Program-made: the position numbers and the translations under genes
Part shown: one piece after another, positions 36,241 through 47,485 of the stretch
Layout: each line of letters starts with the position of its first letter
Position numbering within the stretch: position 1 is the stretch's first letter
Assembly (NCBI GenBank): GCA_948567375.1
Contig: OX419757.1
Location: 65,906,001 to 65,970,000, forward strand
Reading direction: 5' to 3'
Length of the DNA stretch: 64,000 nucleotides
Origin: Lunularia cruciata
Lineage: Eukaryota; Streptophyta; Marchantiopsida; Lunulariales; Lunulariaceae
The notes under the pieces: model-generated
Databases searched by the model: none
Seen by the model: only the letters and a program-made list of their open reading frames with translations
What the model was told of the DNA's origin: nothing

Positions 36241-37710
36241 GGTTGGAACATAGATATGGTTCTCACAAAATAGAAGGTCTTCCTTGAAGGAGAAGGTGTT
36301 ATATTCCTTGTCGCGTGTTACAAGATGACCTTGTACTGTTTGAAAAAGGGGTCTTGTTGTAATGTTATCCTAAATTTAATTTGGACTTGTGAGTGGATGA
36401 ACCCTATCATAATTGCCATCATGATGAGAAGAAGTGACTTCAAATCAGGTCACCATGATGGTGCATTGGGGATGACATAGAACCGATTGGATTTGTACTC
36501 AAGTTTGAGGTTGAATGGTTGTAATTGTTCCTTCCATCAATGAAGTCAACTCTTCATGTGCTCCAAATCTAATGTCTACAATAAGAGTTTGTGATTGGTT
36601 TGCATAATCACTTGTTTTCCCAAGAGATAATATTTCTATACCTTGGTGGCATATACCATTGTTAGTTATTCTTGATCTTGAATAGAGAAATTTTCTTTGG
36701 TGGTGTTTAGTTGGCAAGACATAAATACAATGGGATGTAACATATCTAGAAATTCATACTTCAATATACCTCCAATGGCAAAGTTAGAAACATCAAAATC
36801 AACTACACAATGTAGTTGAGATCATATGGTTGAAGAGTGGGTCTTGAAGATACCTTATGTTATAGCTTTTGGAATGCTTTTTAATACTTGGTGGTCCATT
36901 AAAAGCTTAAAGTTTTCCCCAAGAGATTGACAGGAGATTGATCAATGGTGTGGTAACATGAACATAATAGTGGATGAATCATCGATAAAAATTTACCGAT
37001 TCATGAATGCTTGCACCTTTGTGGTATCCTTTGGAGCAGGCCAATCAATATTGGCCTTGATTTTCTCTTTTTCATCTTGATCCCCTCTGATGAGATTTTC
37101 TTATGACATAAGAAGGTAAATTCCTTTTGCCAAGAGATACACTTTGACTTCTTGTAGTAAAACTTCCATTGACATAGCCATCTTAGGATTTCTTGCATGT
37201 GATTTGCATGTTCTACTTTTGTCTTGCTATAGATTCAAATACCATCCAAGAACACCACCATGTACCAATCCAATAAATGATCAAACACTTGGTGCATCTG
37301 ATCCATGAAGATAGTTGGAGCATTAGTGAGCCCAAAAGGTAGAACTCTCCGTTCAAAATACTTATACCTTGTGTGAAAGGTAGCCTTTTGCATATCTTAT
37401 CTATCAATGGGGATTTACCAATAGCCACTTTGGAGATCCAACTTGGAAAAGTAATGTGCTCTGCTCAATTGACCAGGCAAGTCATCAATTTAAGACAAGG
37501 GATATTCATTCTTCCTTATTTGTTTAATGAGGCTATGGCGATCAATATAGAAGCAAAGTCTTCCATTTTTCTTTGAAACAAATAGTACTGATGTTCCATA
37601 AGGAGGTGTACTATGTTATATGAAATCATTCTTCCAACAACTCAATCAATGTTATTCAAATCTCATCCAACTTCTTTGGTAAGAGCCAATAGATTGATGT
37701 ACTCATCAAA
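36240..37710 (-). pseudogene. Element 4 RNase H and reverse transcriptase remnants
   Basis: RT blocks are readable on the minus strand. Examples are KLLSKLDLQSGYW-like sequence near 37,440, the LTNAP region at about 37,320-37,340, and the catalytic DD region at about 37,235-37,260 (complement of ATACCATCCAAGAACACC). RNase H follows at 36,490-36,960. No frame longer than about 70 codons survives. Confidence 0.75.
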
Positions 37711-38409
37711 GTACTGTAACACCCATTTGTGCATGTGTGTGGTATTGTGATATTTAGCCTGGTATTATAAGTACTTGAGAGATATTATTTATATAGAGAT
37801 AAAGGATGGTTCTACATTAGTCATGATTAGCTAGAGTTAGTCATAGCTAAGATAGAAGGGATTTTACTTTAGAGGAGGTGGAAAGGATGAGCACCACTAT
37901 TTTGGATTCTAGTGTGTTGACTTGGTATTATTCTTAGGTGTTTGGCTTTGAGGAAAGAGTTGAGAACTCTTGGGCCGCAAGCCATTTTGTTTTGGATTCT
38001 TCTATAGTCCAAGGATAGCCCATGTGAAGGAATCCTTGACTTAATGGTTGGGTCAAGATAAGACCATATGCTTAGGGGAATATGCCCATGTGAATGGATA
38101 TTCCTTTCTACTTTTTGACTTGACTTGACTTTAAGCCTAGTAACTTGAGTTACTCCAGTAATTAGTAACTTTGGTGCATAATTATTTCACAAGTATATAA
38201 ACAAGGTGTGACGAGGTACTCATCCTTCTTTCATTTGCAACTATTTTTCTCTCATTGAGTTCTCTAGTGAGCAATGTCTTGAGTCTTGGAGTGTTAGCCT
38301 TGGAGGAGTATGATGGAGTTGGGGTTCCTTGCCTTCTTATTCCATGGTGCACTACCATAATAGCCATAAGAGGTTCATCCTGAGTGAGAGATAGGTTGGC
38401 TCACAGTAT
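37711..38409. mobile_element. Probable solo LTR inserted in element 4
   Basis: Element 4 RT sequence (ACTCATCAAAGTAC) is interrupted by 691 bases opening TGTAACACCC at 37,715 and closing GGCTCACA at 38,405, then resumes with GTATTTTGTGGTAATAAC. The flanks GTAC (37,711) and GTAT (38,406) look like a 4-bp target duplication with one transition. An internal TATATAAAC near 38,194 fits an LTR promoter. It is unrelated in sequence to the solo LTRs at 15.0 and 32.3 kb. Confidence 0.7.
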
Positions 38410-40243
38410 TTTGTGGTAATAACTCAATCTTGAAGTGCATACCATGATAGAAGGTAATCTCTTTGGCATATCATCCAAAAACACATTTGCAAATTCCTAA
38501 ACTATTTGATGAACCATTGTTCAATGAGACTCTTGTCCCTTATTAGATTCTCCATGTTTAATCTACTTGATCCACACCACAAAAATAAGTTTATCTTCTT
38601 CCAAAGCTTGCTCTATGGCTACTTGACTAATAAACTTCCCATCTTGAGATGGACTATTCTTAAATGTCATATCCAAAGGTGCTAGATAATCTAATCAATA
38701 ATTTATTCCTTGGTTTTGTACTTGAATTTGTCATTGGATCCAATCAAATTGAACCTTATGACATTCAAGACAAGGTAAACTTAGAATGACATCATAGTGT
38801 AAAGGTCCCACTACAAACCTCATACCTTTTAAATATTCATTCTCAATCTTGAATATAATAATAGGTCGTGAGGTAGAGAAAGTAGAACCCTTTCTATCAT
38901 CCACTATCATCAATCTACCTCCATTTATTGCTTGATAGGAATATCTATTTCTTTTGCTAATTACAAGGATATGTAATTTTTTTGAATTTCCAAAATCTTA
39001 CAACCCCGATCAAATATCATATCTTGCAAGTGAAGTAAACTTGCATAAGTTGAGCCTTTGATCCATTTGGAACTAATCAAGTTCCTTATAGGTGATTCAA
39101 ATTCTTTTATTAATATTCTTTATTTCCTTGATCATCACGCTACACAAACTCCAATTGGTTAATTTTTTGGGGTTGTCTATTCTTGAGTGGACATTCAACA
39201 TTAAGATATCCGATTTGGAAATAATAAAAATAATCACTATTTTGTCTCAATATTTCTTTATTTACAATTTCAAGTGATCTTTATTAAATGACATCAATCT
39301 CCATTGGTATTGGCTCTTCCATTCATGTGTAGGGTTTTGGTAGATTTTGTGAAGATTGAGGTCGAGATCAAGTTCTCACAACCAAGGAATCAAAGCACTT
39401 AGCAAATTGAATAGCTTATTCCAATTTTTTGGGCTCCCGCATGATCACTTCCAATTTGGTATATGACTTTAAACCCCTCACAAATTGATACAAAGCTTCA
39501 CCTTCTAGTATATCTAAAATGCACATTATAATACATTAAAATTGAGTGATGTAATTTTTGATAGAACCATTCTATTTTAATTTTTTCAATCTATCAAATG
39601 TTGCTTGTGTGGCATTTATAACATGAAATTGCCGAATTATTCCATTTATGAATTCTTCCCATATTGACATAACAAAATATTATTAAGTTCACTCTATTTT
39701 AAATTGTCACCATAGTTTTGCCACTCCATCCAATTGGCTTGAAGCCAAAAGAATATGACTTTGTTCATCTTGAACATTTGTAGTTTCAAAATAACATTCA
39801 CAATCAAATAGATAATTATCCACTACACTTGGGTGATTCTTGGCTTCAAATACCTTAGGCTTTAGAAATTGGATTCACTCTTATCCTTCTCAAAATGATA
39901 CTCTCTCTATATACTCTTGTTGTTGATGGTTTTGTTTTCCAAAAATCGAGTAAGGTGCTTGATGTGTTACTACATAGCACTAATAACTTTAAGCATTATC
40001 ACCAAGGCCATACTATATTAAATTATCTACAATTTACTAATTTACCATGTATATGTAATACATTTATCATTTACCATAAGTTACAATCAGAATTACCAAG
40101 GATTCATTTCAAAAAATTCTGCCCAAAGCATGTGATGATAAACTGCTTGAAATGATATTTGGATTGTACATGGACACAAAATTCCTAATGGTTTGGCAAA
40201 AATAGATTTGGTGGTCCATAAATTCCATCCATCCCATTTCTAC
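38410..40243 (-). pseudogene. Element 4 protease and gag remnants
   Basis: The protease part at 38,731-38,913 encodes MIVDDRKGSTFSTSRP and FVVGPLHYDVILSLPCL, as in elements 2 and 3. Gag-like sequence (helix region, minus strand) is visible at about 39,270-39,720. The rest is too degraded to translate. Confidence 0.75.
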
Positions 40244-40254
40244 TTTGATACCAA

Positions 40255-40751
40255 TGTAAAAAATCAAGTAGAGAAATAGGAAAATGGAAGATCAAAGTGA
40301 AAGATCACATTGGGACTCTTGAATAAATGAAACTTTGAATGCCTAGCATGAACTTAGGCTTTGGTATTTATAAAAGAATACATAAAGCTCTTGAGAAGCT
40401 TCTCAAAAAGTTTTCTAAAAATTTATTTTTTTAAAGTACAAGCTAAACTAACCAAGAAACTTTTTAGGAAGCTTCCTTCTAGAAGCCACTTGGGCATGCA
40501 AGCTAAGTTAATTGAGAAGTTTCCCAAGAAGTTTACTTTTAGAAATTGCTTATTTGGAATGCAAGCTAAGCTAGTAAAGAAACTTCTCAAGAAACTTTTT
40601 CTTAGAAATCACCACTTGGCATGCACATTATCTAATATTTGGAAGATATCAAATAGCTTCTTAAATACTTCTAGAATATTCTTATAATTCTTGGCTATTT
40701 ACTCTTTTATTAATCTTGATGAACTCATTGATGAACTTCCATATTATTGCA
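40255..40751 (-). repeat. 5' LTR of element 4 (497 bp)
   Basis: Minus strand opens TGCAATAATATGG (TGTAAC in the intact family) and ends TTTTTTACA. Primer site TGGTATCAAA at 40,244-40,253 (initiator tRNA-Met type). It is about 84 bases longer than the 413-bp LTRs. The extra length falls in the GAAGCTTC repeat zone, which has about four units here against three. Confidence 0.85.
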
Positions 40752-41539
40752 CCATGCCATGAAGAGTGTAAAAAAGATCTGGTTTTGTCTCTATTGTAGG
40801 TCACACTAATTATTAAAACTTGGATGAAATTATCCAACTCAATAAAACAAACTATACTAGAGTAGAGCTTGGTGCCATTAGAAACCCCATAAATCTCATC
40901 CATGTCTCACCACATTGGTATAGACACACCAAGTGCATTCTCAATTGAATCAACTCTAATATCCAACTCCAAACCAAAATCAATATTCTCCCTTATTGGG
41001 ACCCAAGACACATGCATATATCAAGTGTCTCTCTATGTAACCCCATTATGTACCATAGAAAAATCTCTTCTTGAATCCCCAAAGAACTCTACCGTGATGA
41101 TGTACCGCAAACCACAATTATACCCACCAAGTATCACCACCAAGCGCCATATCAAGTGTCACCACCAAGAACCACCCATTAATGTAACTATAACTATGAT
41201 AATTACACTAGAGGAAAGAGCAACCTATAACTTGCAATTATAACATACTCTCATAATCTATAGTTCATCACTTCCTACCTTATCAGAGAGAAACATAGAT
41301 ACTCGGATTGGCCATCACTCCAACCTCACTACAAATAGCACACTAGAGTACCAATGCTCTAAATATCAAAGCACCTCACATAAGCATGGAGTACAAACAA
41401 TAAATATAGAATATAGGAGGTCCAATCACAAGAAATCAAAATAACAACACTCCATTTCACAAATCAAAATTAGATATAACAAAATCGAAATAACTATATC
41501 AACCATTTGCAATTTGATATAATATATGTGTATACTATT
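40752..41539. other. Spacer without recognised feature
   Basis: AT-rich sequence between two chromovirus pieces. One 113-codon frame at 40,902-41,243 has no recognisable domain and low-complexity composition. Confidence 0.4.
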
Positions 41540-41765
41540 CATTTGTTACTAAGATCATCAAAGATTGGATCAAATTGGCTCTCTTAGCCAACGCTATATG
41601 AGAATATATATCAAGTTACGAATCACTATGATAACAAGTGAGGATAGACCAATTGGCTCAGGCACTAGTGTAGGAGCTAGAGATCTAGAGTTTAAACCTT
41701 ATTGCACATAATCTTGAAAGGTGTGCCAATTTTTCTAAACAACTACCAAAAACTCAATTACATTG
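41540..41765 (+). repeat. Dispersed repeat with tRNA-like A and B boxes, copy 2
   Basis: Second copy of the 17,440-17,700 repeat. Here the A box is closer to consensus (TGGCTCAGGCA at 41,654-41,664), and the B-box-like GAGTTTAAACC is at 41,688-41,698. Both copies share flanking CAACTACCAAAAACTCAA. Confidence 0.45.
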
Positions 41766-41775
41766 AGTTTGCTAG

Positions 41776-42360
41776 TGTAAAAGACCAAAATCAAGGAGAG
41801 AAATAAGGGAATGGAAGATCACATTAGGACACTTGAGTATGGGAAAATTATGAGCTTTGACATGAGCTTTGGCTTTGGTATTTAAAAAGAGCATACAAGG
41901 CTATTGAGAAGCTTCTCAAGAAGTTTCTTTGAGAAATTTTCTTGGAATACAAGTCAAGTTAATAGGGAAATTTCTCAAAAAAATAAATTCTATAAATTTT
42001 TTACTTGGCATGCAAGCTAAGCTAGTTGGAATCTTCTAAAAGCTACCTATTTGGGGTGCAAGCTAAATAGTTGGGAAGCTTCTGAAGAAACTTCCTAGAT
42101 ACTTATGGAATATTCTAAGTCAATTTTGTCTATTTGCTAGTCCTAACTAACTTCATTGTTAAATTCCATATTGTTATATATTCTCCCATAGCTAATTATT
42201 GATGTTTTGGTCACCAAGGAAGCTGCAAACTCCTAGATAGCTATTTGTGCATTCTGGAGGTGAGAAAGATGTTCCCATGTGGCCTCATGAAGGGGATACC
42301 CTTTCCAAAGGGCCTTGTACTCTGTATGTTCTCAATGGCCTCGTTGGATGTGGCAACACG
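41776..42360 (-). mobile_element. Element 5: chromovirus 3' end (chromodomain, polypurine tract, LTR)
   Basis: Minus strand reads chromodomain block GYPLHEATWEHLSHLQN, then AQIAI and a stop in place of Gln, then polypurine tract ATGGGAGAATA (about 42,179-42,190). A 403-bp LTR (42,178-41,776) ending TTTTACA follows. No other part of the element adjoins. The piece is exactly what element 4 lacks. Confidence 0.85.
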
Positions 42361-43581
42361 CAATCTCCTTATCAATAACCTTATCAATCTCCTCCATTAG
42401 CTCTTCCTCTTATGTTCATTTTCCTCCTTACAAATCTATTGGACGAGAAATTACTCCTAAGGATAGACTTGTAGCTTTATTACTTCTAGCTCTACAAGAG
42501 TACAACTACATCTTAGGAGCATCTCTACTTTAAAATCCAAATTGTTGTAATGTACAATCTTTGTAGTCTCTTCAATTTCTCTGGATAAAGTCTTCAACAC
42601 GATGATACACAAAGCAAAGCCCATGTTCATGTATTCCCGATTGCAAAAGGTCCTTGATAATTGTACGATAACGAACCCTTGTAATGCACATATCAATATC
42701 AATGAAGTCCACAAATGCGAAGAAAGATCAAAAACCCTATTATTTGGTTTCAACAAGTATGCAATCAAATCATCAATCATAAAACTTACAGGAAGATTTT
42801 ACCAAGAGAATAGTAAAAAAGGATAAAACTCCATAAGCTTTTGATCTAACACAGATTTTCCAAGTGGTACTTCTCTTCCCCAAGTCTTTACTTTTAATTG
42901 TTTCACAATGGAAAATTACAAATTCTATTATAAAATCAATCCTTATCTACCTAAGTGGGATCCACTCCTAACTCAACTGGGATAAAATTAAACTCTATAA
43001 GATACTAAGCTTCCTTCAGCTGCTAACACCTTGAACTTGTAAACACCAAGTCGACTTCATATCCATCTCTTAATGGATTCTTGAGGTGCCATGATCCTTG
43101 GGCTTAAGAAATTATGTTTTTCCTTTTAGTATTCTTCTCCCATATCTGAAAATTTCTCACATACATATCTTAAATCTTACTTAAAGGTGAACTACCAACA
43201 ATTAATGCTAGAAATGATCATCCTGTCCAAGGCACTTCCCTTATTTCCAACAATAGCCTTTCTTTAGTGCAAGGTCCATAACATAAGCGGGCCTCCTAGT
43301 ATATGTGCTCATGAAACCCTAAACTACAGTCTACGCAGTATGTTGACTATCGATTGCACCGTTTGGGCTCTAATCTAAATATAGTTGTAAACTATCTGTA
43401 GAATAATTGACTCATTCTTGAGGTTTACTCCTCTTGCAGGCGGTTGGTTGTTAGTCTGGTCCCAACATTGATAGATAGTCTATGGGACTACTGGATTCAT
43501 AGGGTTGTTCTCTCTTGAGCAAGAGGCCATCTTTAGTATCCTTTGCTCCGTAAAGCTATCTCTCCTACACAATAGGGGGTT
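42361..43581. other. Left flank of the Harbinger element
   Basis: No gene recognised. Bases 43,260-43,570 resemble 22,310-22,530, so the Harbinger element probably landed in an older dispersed repeat. The frames at 42,457-42,826 are short and without known motifs. Confidence 0.4.
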
Positions 43582-43605
43582 TTAGGGGGTTTCAAAAATA
43601 GTTTT
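43582..43605 (+). repeat. Left terminal inverted repeat of the Harbinger element
   Basis: Reads TTAGGGGGTTTC then AAAAATAGTTTT. It matches the complement of 55,775-55,798 with differences only at positions 11 and 14. A second AGGGGGTTT copy lies 11 bases outside it (43,574-43,582). Confidence 0.9.
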
Positions 43606-44081
43606 GACGAATGTCTACGGGATAAATAACAAATTTTGTAAAAAAATTTAGTGAACTCTGTAACGATATGAGATTGTAATAACTGAACGCTCTGTAACTT
43701 CAATTAAGGGATATATTTAGCTAATTGCATTCATTTATAAAAATCAAATCCTATGTTACGGATGTTTTGGAATGCTGTAACTAAATAAATGATTGTCAAA
43801 AAGAGTGACGTGTTTCCTCAAGAGGGTGGCCATGTAATCATTTAGTCACGTATTGATGATCTGGTTTCGTATTCAAGATCCAAAATGGCCCCGCCCAACA
43901 ATTCAAATTTGTAAACTGAAATTCACCACCCTCTGGAGCAAATGTGCGACTTGTCAGGCAAGTAACGGCGGTTTTGTAGTTTCAAATTAGTGTGGGAAAT
44001 GATCAGCGCTGCCGTGCGGCAACCAAGAAATTGATTAGAGTGCAACAATTCTCACACTAGGAGTGCAACAAACTTTTTGCA

Positions 44082-45389
44082 ATGGGAGATCAAGTACCGC
44101 ATTTTAGTGTAGGAGACTCCCTTATTGATGCTGATCCGGGACCTATAGAGTCATCTTTGGATTTGCAACCTCAACAACCATTAGGGAAATTTGGAGACTT
44201 GTTGAGGATGGCTTCTTCTGTGCCTGGCAAAACCAAGGAGGATGAACAATTTCGCATGGCAACACACCATTATAGCCAAATACTGGATTATTTGGAGGAC
44301 CCCAAGCATTTTGCACAAATTCATGGTGGGAACTGCAAAAAGCCCATTCAAATATTGACCGCATTTAGTTTCATGGCAACCTTTTTGATTAGAGAGGGTA
44401 TCGGATTTCCTACCTCTATGACAGGTGACAGACTTTACAAGAAATGGTTGCGGTACATGAAACAGTACAAAGAAACTCAGGAGCTCAAGAACAAGGCTAC
44501 GGGAGAAGGTCTCATCAAGAAGGAATATGGCAAAGGGTGGAGAACTATAGAAGATAAATTGAATGGAATGTGCACGCATTTTGCAAGAATGGAAGCCATG
44601 TTTGGGAGCAGAGTAAACATAAGTCCACCGGCAATGGTAAGTTTAGGAGATTGTAATCCTAATTCAAGCAAGATTTGCAAGGCTGGCAAGGAGGAGGTCC
44701 ATGAAGGTGCACATGAGTGCTCCCAATTCTCATCTCCTCCAGAGGTGGTGCTCCCTGACTCGGGCCCTGAGTTGGTCGCAAGCACCCAAGGGGTGGAAAG
44801 TTTAGCAATTGGCATGGAGAATGGAATTCTATCACCAGAGGATGAGTCTCCATTTGTTCCACCAACTGAGGACTCACCTTACATTACACCACCACCGCCT
44901 TTAATTTCTACAAGAGATGGATCTGATTGTGCAGACCAAGAAGGAGAACGTGACCCAAAGAGGAGGAAAGGTGGAATATCTGCAAGTAAGGTACCCAAGT
45001 TGTCACCTAGTATGTCATTGTCTTATGATTTAGCAAAAATTACCATGTTAAAGGCAAATAGTATAGAATCCAGAGAAAGGTTACGACTAGCTAAACTAGA
45101 AGCCACCAACATGAGGAAGAGAGAGAAAACAATGATGAGAATGGAAGCAGAGCGCGTTAGATTAGAGACAGAGAAGATGAAAATTGAAATAGAGAAAAAA
45201 TTGAGTGCAGATAAAAGGAAAGCTAGGGCAGGCAAACACAAATTTAAGGAGAAGAGTTTAGAATCAAAGCGCACTCATGAAATCAAAATGAGTCTCATAC
45301 AAGCAGGGAAAACTCCTGAGGAGATAAGTAACTATTTTAAAGTGCTCACTCAGGTTCAAAGTCCATCATACTCTACTGATAGTGAATAG
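44082..45389 (+). CDS. Harbinger Myb/SANT-like DNA-binding protein
   Basis: An intact 435-residue frame with an ATG 477 bases inside the left inverted repeat. In Harbinger elements a Myb-like partner binds subterminal DNA and brings the transposase to the ends (family knowledge). The N-terminal half holds a helix-rich region with spaced tryptophans (KKWLRYMKQYKETQEL at about 127-142; YGKGWRTIEDKLNGMC near 155-170; FARMEAMFGSRVN near 173-185). This resembles the Myb/SANT-like fold but is divergent. The middle is Pro/Ser/Glu-rich. A basic patch (DPKRRKGG) looks like a nuclear localisation signal. The C-terminal 110 residues are a charged coiled coil (EAERVRLETEKMKIEIEKKL). No intron is needed. 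Assignment rests on position inside the element as much as on sequence. Confidence 0.65.
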   Translation: MGDQVPHFSVGDSLIDADPGPIESSLDLQPQQPLGKFGDLLRMASSVPGKTKEDEQFRMATHHYSQILDYLEDPKHFAQIHGGNCKKPIQILTAFSFMATFLIREGIGFPTSMTGDRLYKKWLRYMKQYKETQELKNKATGEGLIKKEYGKGWRTIEDKLNGMCTHFARMEAMFGSRVNISPPAMVSLGDCNPNSSKICKAGKEEVHEGAHECSQFSSPPEVVLPDSGPELVASTQGVESLAIGMENGILSPEDESPFVPPTEDSPYITPPPPLISTRDGSDCADQEGERDPKRRKGGISASKVPKLSPSMSLSYDLAKITMLKANSIESRERLRLAKLEATNMRKREKTMMRMEAERVRLETEKMKIEIEKKLSADKRKARAGKHKFKEKSLESKRTHEIKMSLIQAGKTPEEISNYFKVLTQVQSPSYSTDSE

Positions 45390-45559
45390 TATACCACCAT
45401 GTAACCTTTATTATGATTATAATAAAGATGAGTTATGGAAACTTGATAAATACTTCTAGTATCTGCCTGATGCAACTTGTTACCATTCAGTTCCTCACAA
45501 GTTTTTTTTTTGATGTTGTCTTTACCACTCCGTCCGTTCTTGTCATGTCTTTCTTGCAC

Positions 45560-46015
45560 AATAAGCCCAAGATGCCGCTAGTTGACGCTCATAGCCGCCC
45601 AAAAAATCTCTCCTGCTGCTAGTCACTGCTTGTTGCCGCTCAATCCAATGGAATACGGGAGAAAAAATAAAGGCAAGCAAGTTGTGTAGGGTGCTTGTGG
45701 GCGCTTGTAGCTGCTTGTTGGCACTTTTAGGCACTCGTAGAAGGGATTGAGTGCTAGTAGGTACTCATGGTTGTTGGGTGCCACTGGGTGGCCCCTATGT
45801 AGGCACCAATTGACGCTCACGGCCTCTAGGTGGCGCTCGACAATGTTGGGAAAATGGTGATCAAGGCACTCGTAGGTGCTTGTGGTCACTGGGTGGCCCC
45901 TATGTAGGTGCCAGTTGACGCTCGTGGCCGCTTGTCAGCGCTCAACAAACATGATGTTTTTGCTCAGAGGCGCTCATTGGCACGCGTAGACGCTGAGGGC
46001 CACTCGTGATGTGTT
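45560..46015 (+). repeat. Decaying 10-bp GC-rich minisatellite, patch 1
   Basis: Runs such as GCTTGTGGGC, GCTTGTAGCT, GCTTGTTGGC, ACTTTTAGGC, ACTCGTAGAA (about 45,690-45,740) follow a roughly 10-base period, consensus near GTWGGCGCTY. Interspersed text (GACGCTCACGGCC, GGCGCTCGACAA) keeps the motif out of phase. GC is well above its surroundings. Confidence 0.65.
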
Positions 46016-46295
46016 TAGGGTTGAGTGTTTAAAGGGAAATTGCACCCATATTTGTAAGGTGGTGACAAGTTGGATACAAAAGGCATAATTCAAAATTTAG
46101 GGTTAGGAAATACAAGAGTTAGACCACAATGAGGGTTCAATATGAGATATGAATATGAGTATGATAATATGAGTTCAATATGAATATGAGAGTTCACAAG
46201 TGTAAACTAAAACATAAATGTATACATGGGGAGAAATGAAAATAATATGTATATAAATGGGGAGCCAATAGAAACTGAACCTTTGACTATGGAGG

Positions 46296-47084
46296 TCAAG
46301 GAGGTGAAGAAGAAGAGGGAGATGCACTATGGTGTTTAAGTGCTACTACTGCATCCTCAAGTCTACGACGGTATACATGATGTTGAATCCTAAATGGACT
46401 CAATGACCACCATAGGGGCCACTCGCTCTCATCCAAGTCTTGATGTCTAATACCACTAGCAAGAAGAGGATAAGGGTCACAACTATAAGAACTCAATCTA
46501 CCTGATGTCCCTTCCTCTTCTGCCCAACTAATAGCAAGCCTATCGTCATGGACAAATCTGTCCAAAGCACTCATCAAAGGGTCAAATGACCAAGTGTATG
46601 ATGCTCTATGAACCCTATAAGGACGGAAGTGGGTAGGGTGGATAGCACCATGTGGATGGTTCCTATAATAAGAGAGTGCATAACTATCTATGATCAAAAG
46701 ATCACGAAGAGGTAAACCTAATGAAGTCAGATGCTCATATGATCTAACTCTAAGTCCTCTGAACTCTAAATCTTTCTGTTTATCTCTAGAGCACAAACAT
46801 GCCATGAAGCAAGACCCGGTGTGAACTCCCTCAGGGAGTTCAGACCACTGCCACATGCTCCGTAGCAACCACTCCACTCCATCCGGAGTAAGATCTATCC
46901 ACAAGATAACCTCAAAGCGTAGCAAACAGAACTGGATGAAATGGCAAACACCAGGACAGGCTACCCACCCTACAGGCCCAGACTGTGTGTGAGGGAACCA
47001 ACCATGCGTAGTCATCCCGCTCTCCCATGCACGGAAACCGATAGCACCGCAAATCCATAATGAACACATACAAGTAACATCCAC
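46296..47084 (-). CDS. Unrecognised open frame 1 inside the Harbinger element
   Basis: A 262-codon minus-strand frame. Its first codon in the frame is GTG, not ATG, so the true start or an upstream exon is unresolved. The protein is Trp- and Tyr-rich (GWFPHTQSGPVGWVACPG, WLLRSMWQWSELPEG, SYYRNHPHGAIHPTHFRPYR) and ends in a Ser/Pro tail. I do not recognise a domain. The length of the frame in otherwise stop-rich sequence suggests it is or recently was coding. Same strand as the transposase. It could be captured host sequence or part of another, nested element. Confidence 0.4.
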   Translation of the reverse strand: MDVTCMCSLWICGAIGFRAWESGMTTHGWFPHTQSGPVGWVACPGVCHFIQFCLLRFEVILWIDLTPDGVEWLLRSMWQWSELPEGVHTGSCFMACLCSRDKQKDLEFRGLRVRSYEHLTSLGLPLRDLLIIDSYALSYYRNHPHGAIHPTHFRPYRVHRASYTWSFDPLMSALDRFVHDDRLAISWAEEEGTSGRLSSYSCDPYPLLASGIRHQDLDESEWPLWWSLSPFRIQHHVYRRRLEDAVVALKHHSASPSSSSPP

Positions 47085-47149
47085 AATAATAATCTTCTTC
47101 CGTAGAAGCCGGTGTCGTGGGGAACGTTCGGTCTCGAGAGCGCACTGAG

Positions 47150-47485
47150 CACATGGCTGCTTGTGCTTAGTTTTTCCTTACTGTCTTTCTTTTGGATTTT
47201 TCCCGTAGACTGACATTCCTTCCCCACTCTTGGATTGTCGGGAATTTGTCTCTATATGAACTTGTTGTTTCAGTTTCCTTGAGGTTGGCTCTCCCTGAAG
47301 GTTTTGTTTTATCCTTGACTTTTGCAAAACTAATCTTGTCATGCGAGTCTGGTGTTATGGTTTCTACCTCTGCCTGGTCTCATATTCTATTTTCACGTCA
47401 AGTTCAAGCTATGGTTCAGGATCTGGCAGTTCATAGACCTAGGTCAGGTGGCCCTTTAATAAAATAAAATAAATAAAATAAACAA
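47150..47485 (+). other. Segment ending in an A-rich tail
   Basis: A 91-codon plus-strand frame (47,192-47,467) ends at the A-rich AATAAAATAAAATAAATAA stretch (about 47,459-47,480). It could be the 3' end of a LINE or other retroposed sequence, but I see no target duplication and no RT motif. Confidence 0.25.

Larger units (their letters stand above)
35005..40751 (-). mobile_element. Element 4: chromovirus, minus strand, lacking its 3' end
   Basis: On the minus strand: 5' LTR (40,751-40,255), primer site, decayed gag, protease, RT, RNase H and integrase. Similarity to element 3 continues down to about 35,005 (GACAACATGCAAAGATACAATC matching the start of the chromodomain region) and then stops. 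There is no chromodomain C-terminus, polypurine tract or 3' LTR. Decay is heavier than in elements 2 and 3, with short frames only. Confidence 0.85.

Noticed and set aside
43571-43590. Telomere-like repeat (TAGGGGGTTT twice)
   Set aside because: Only two units, and the second is the Harbinger terminus. It does not match the plant TTTAGGG repeat.
47150-47485. Truncated LINE with poly-A-like tail
   Set aside because: There is an A-rich tail and a 91-codon frame, but no RT or endonuclease motif and no target duplication, so only a weak note was kept.
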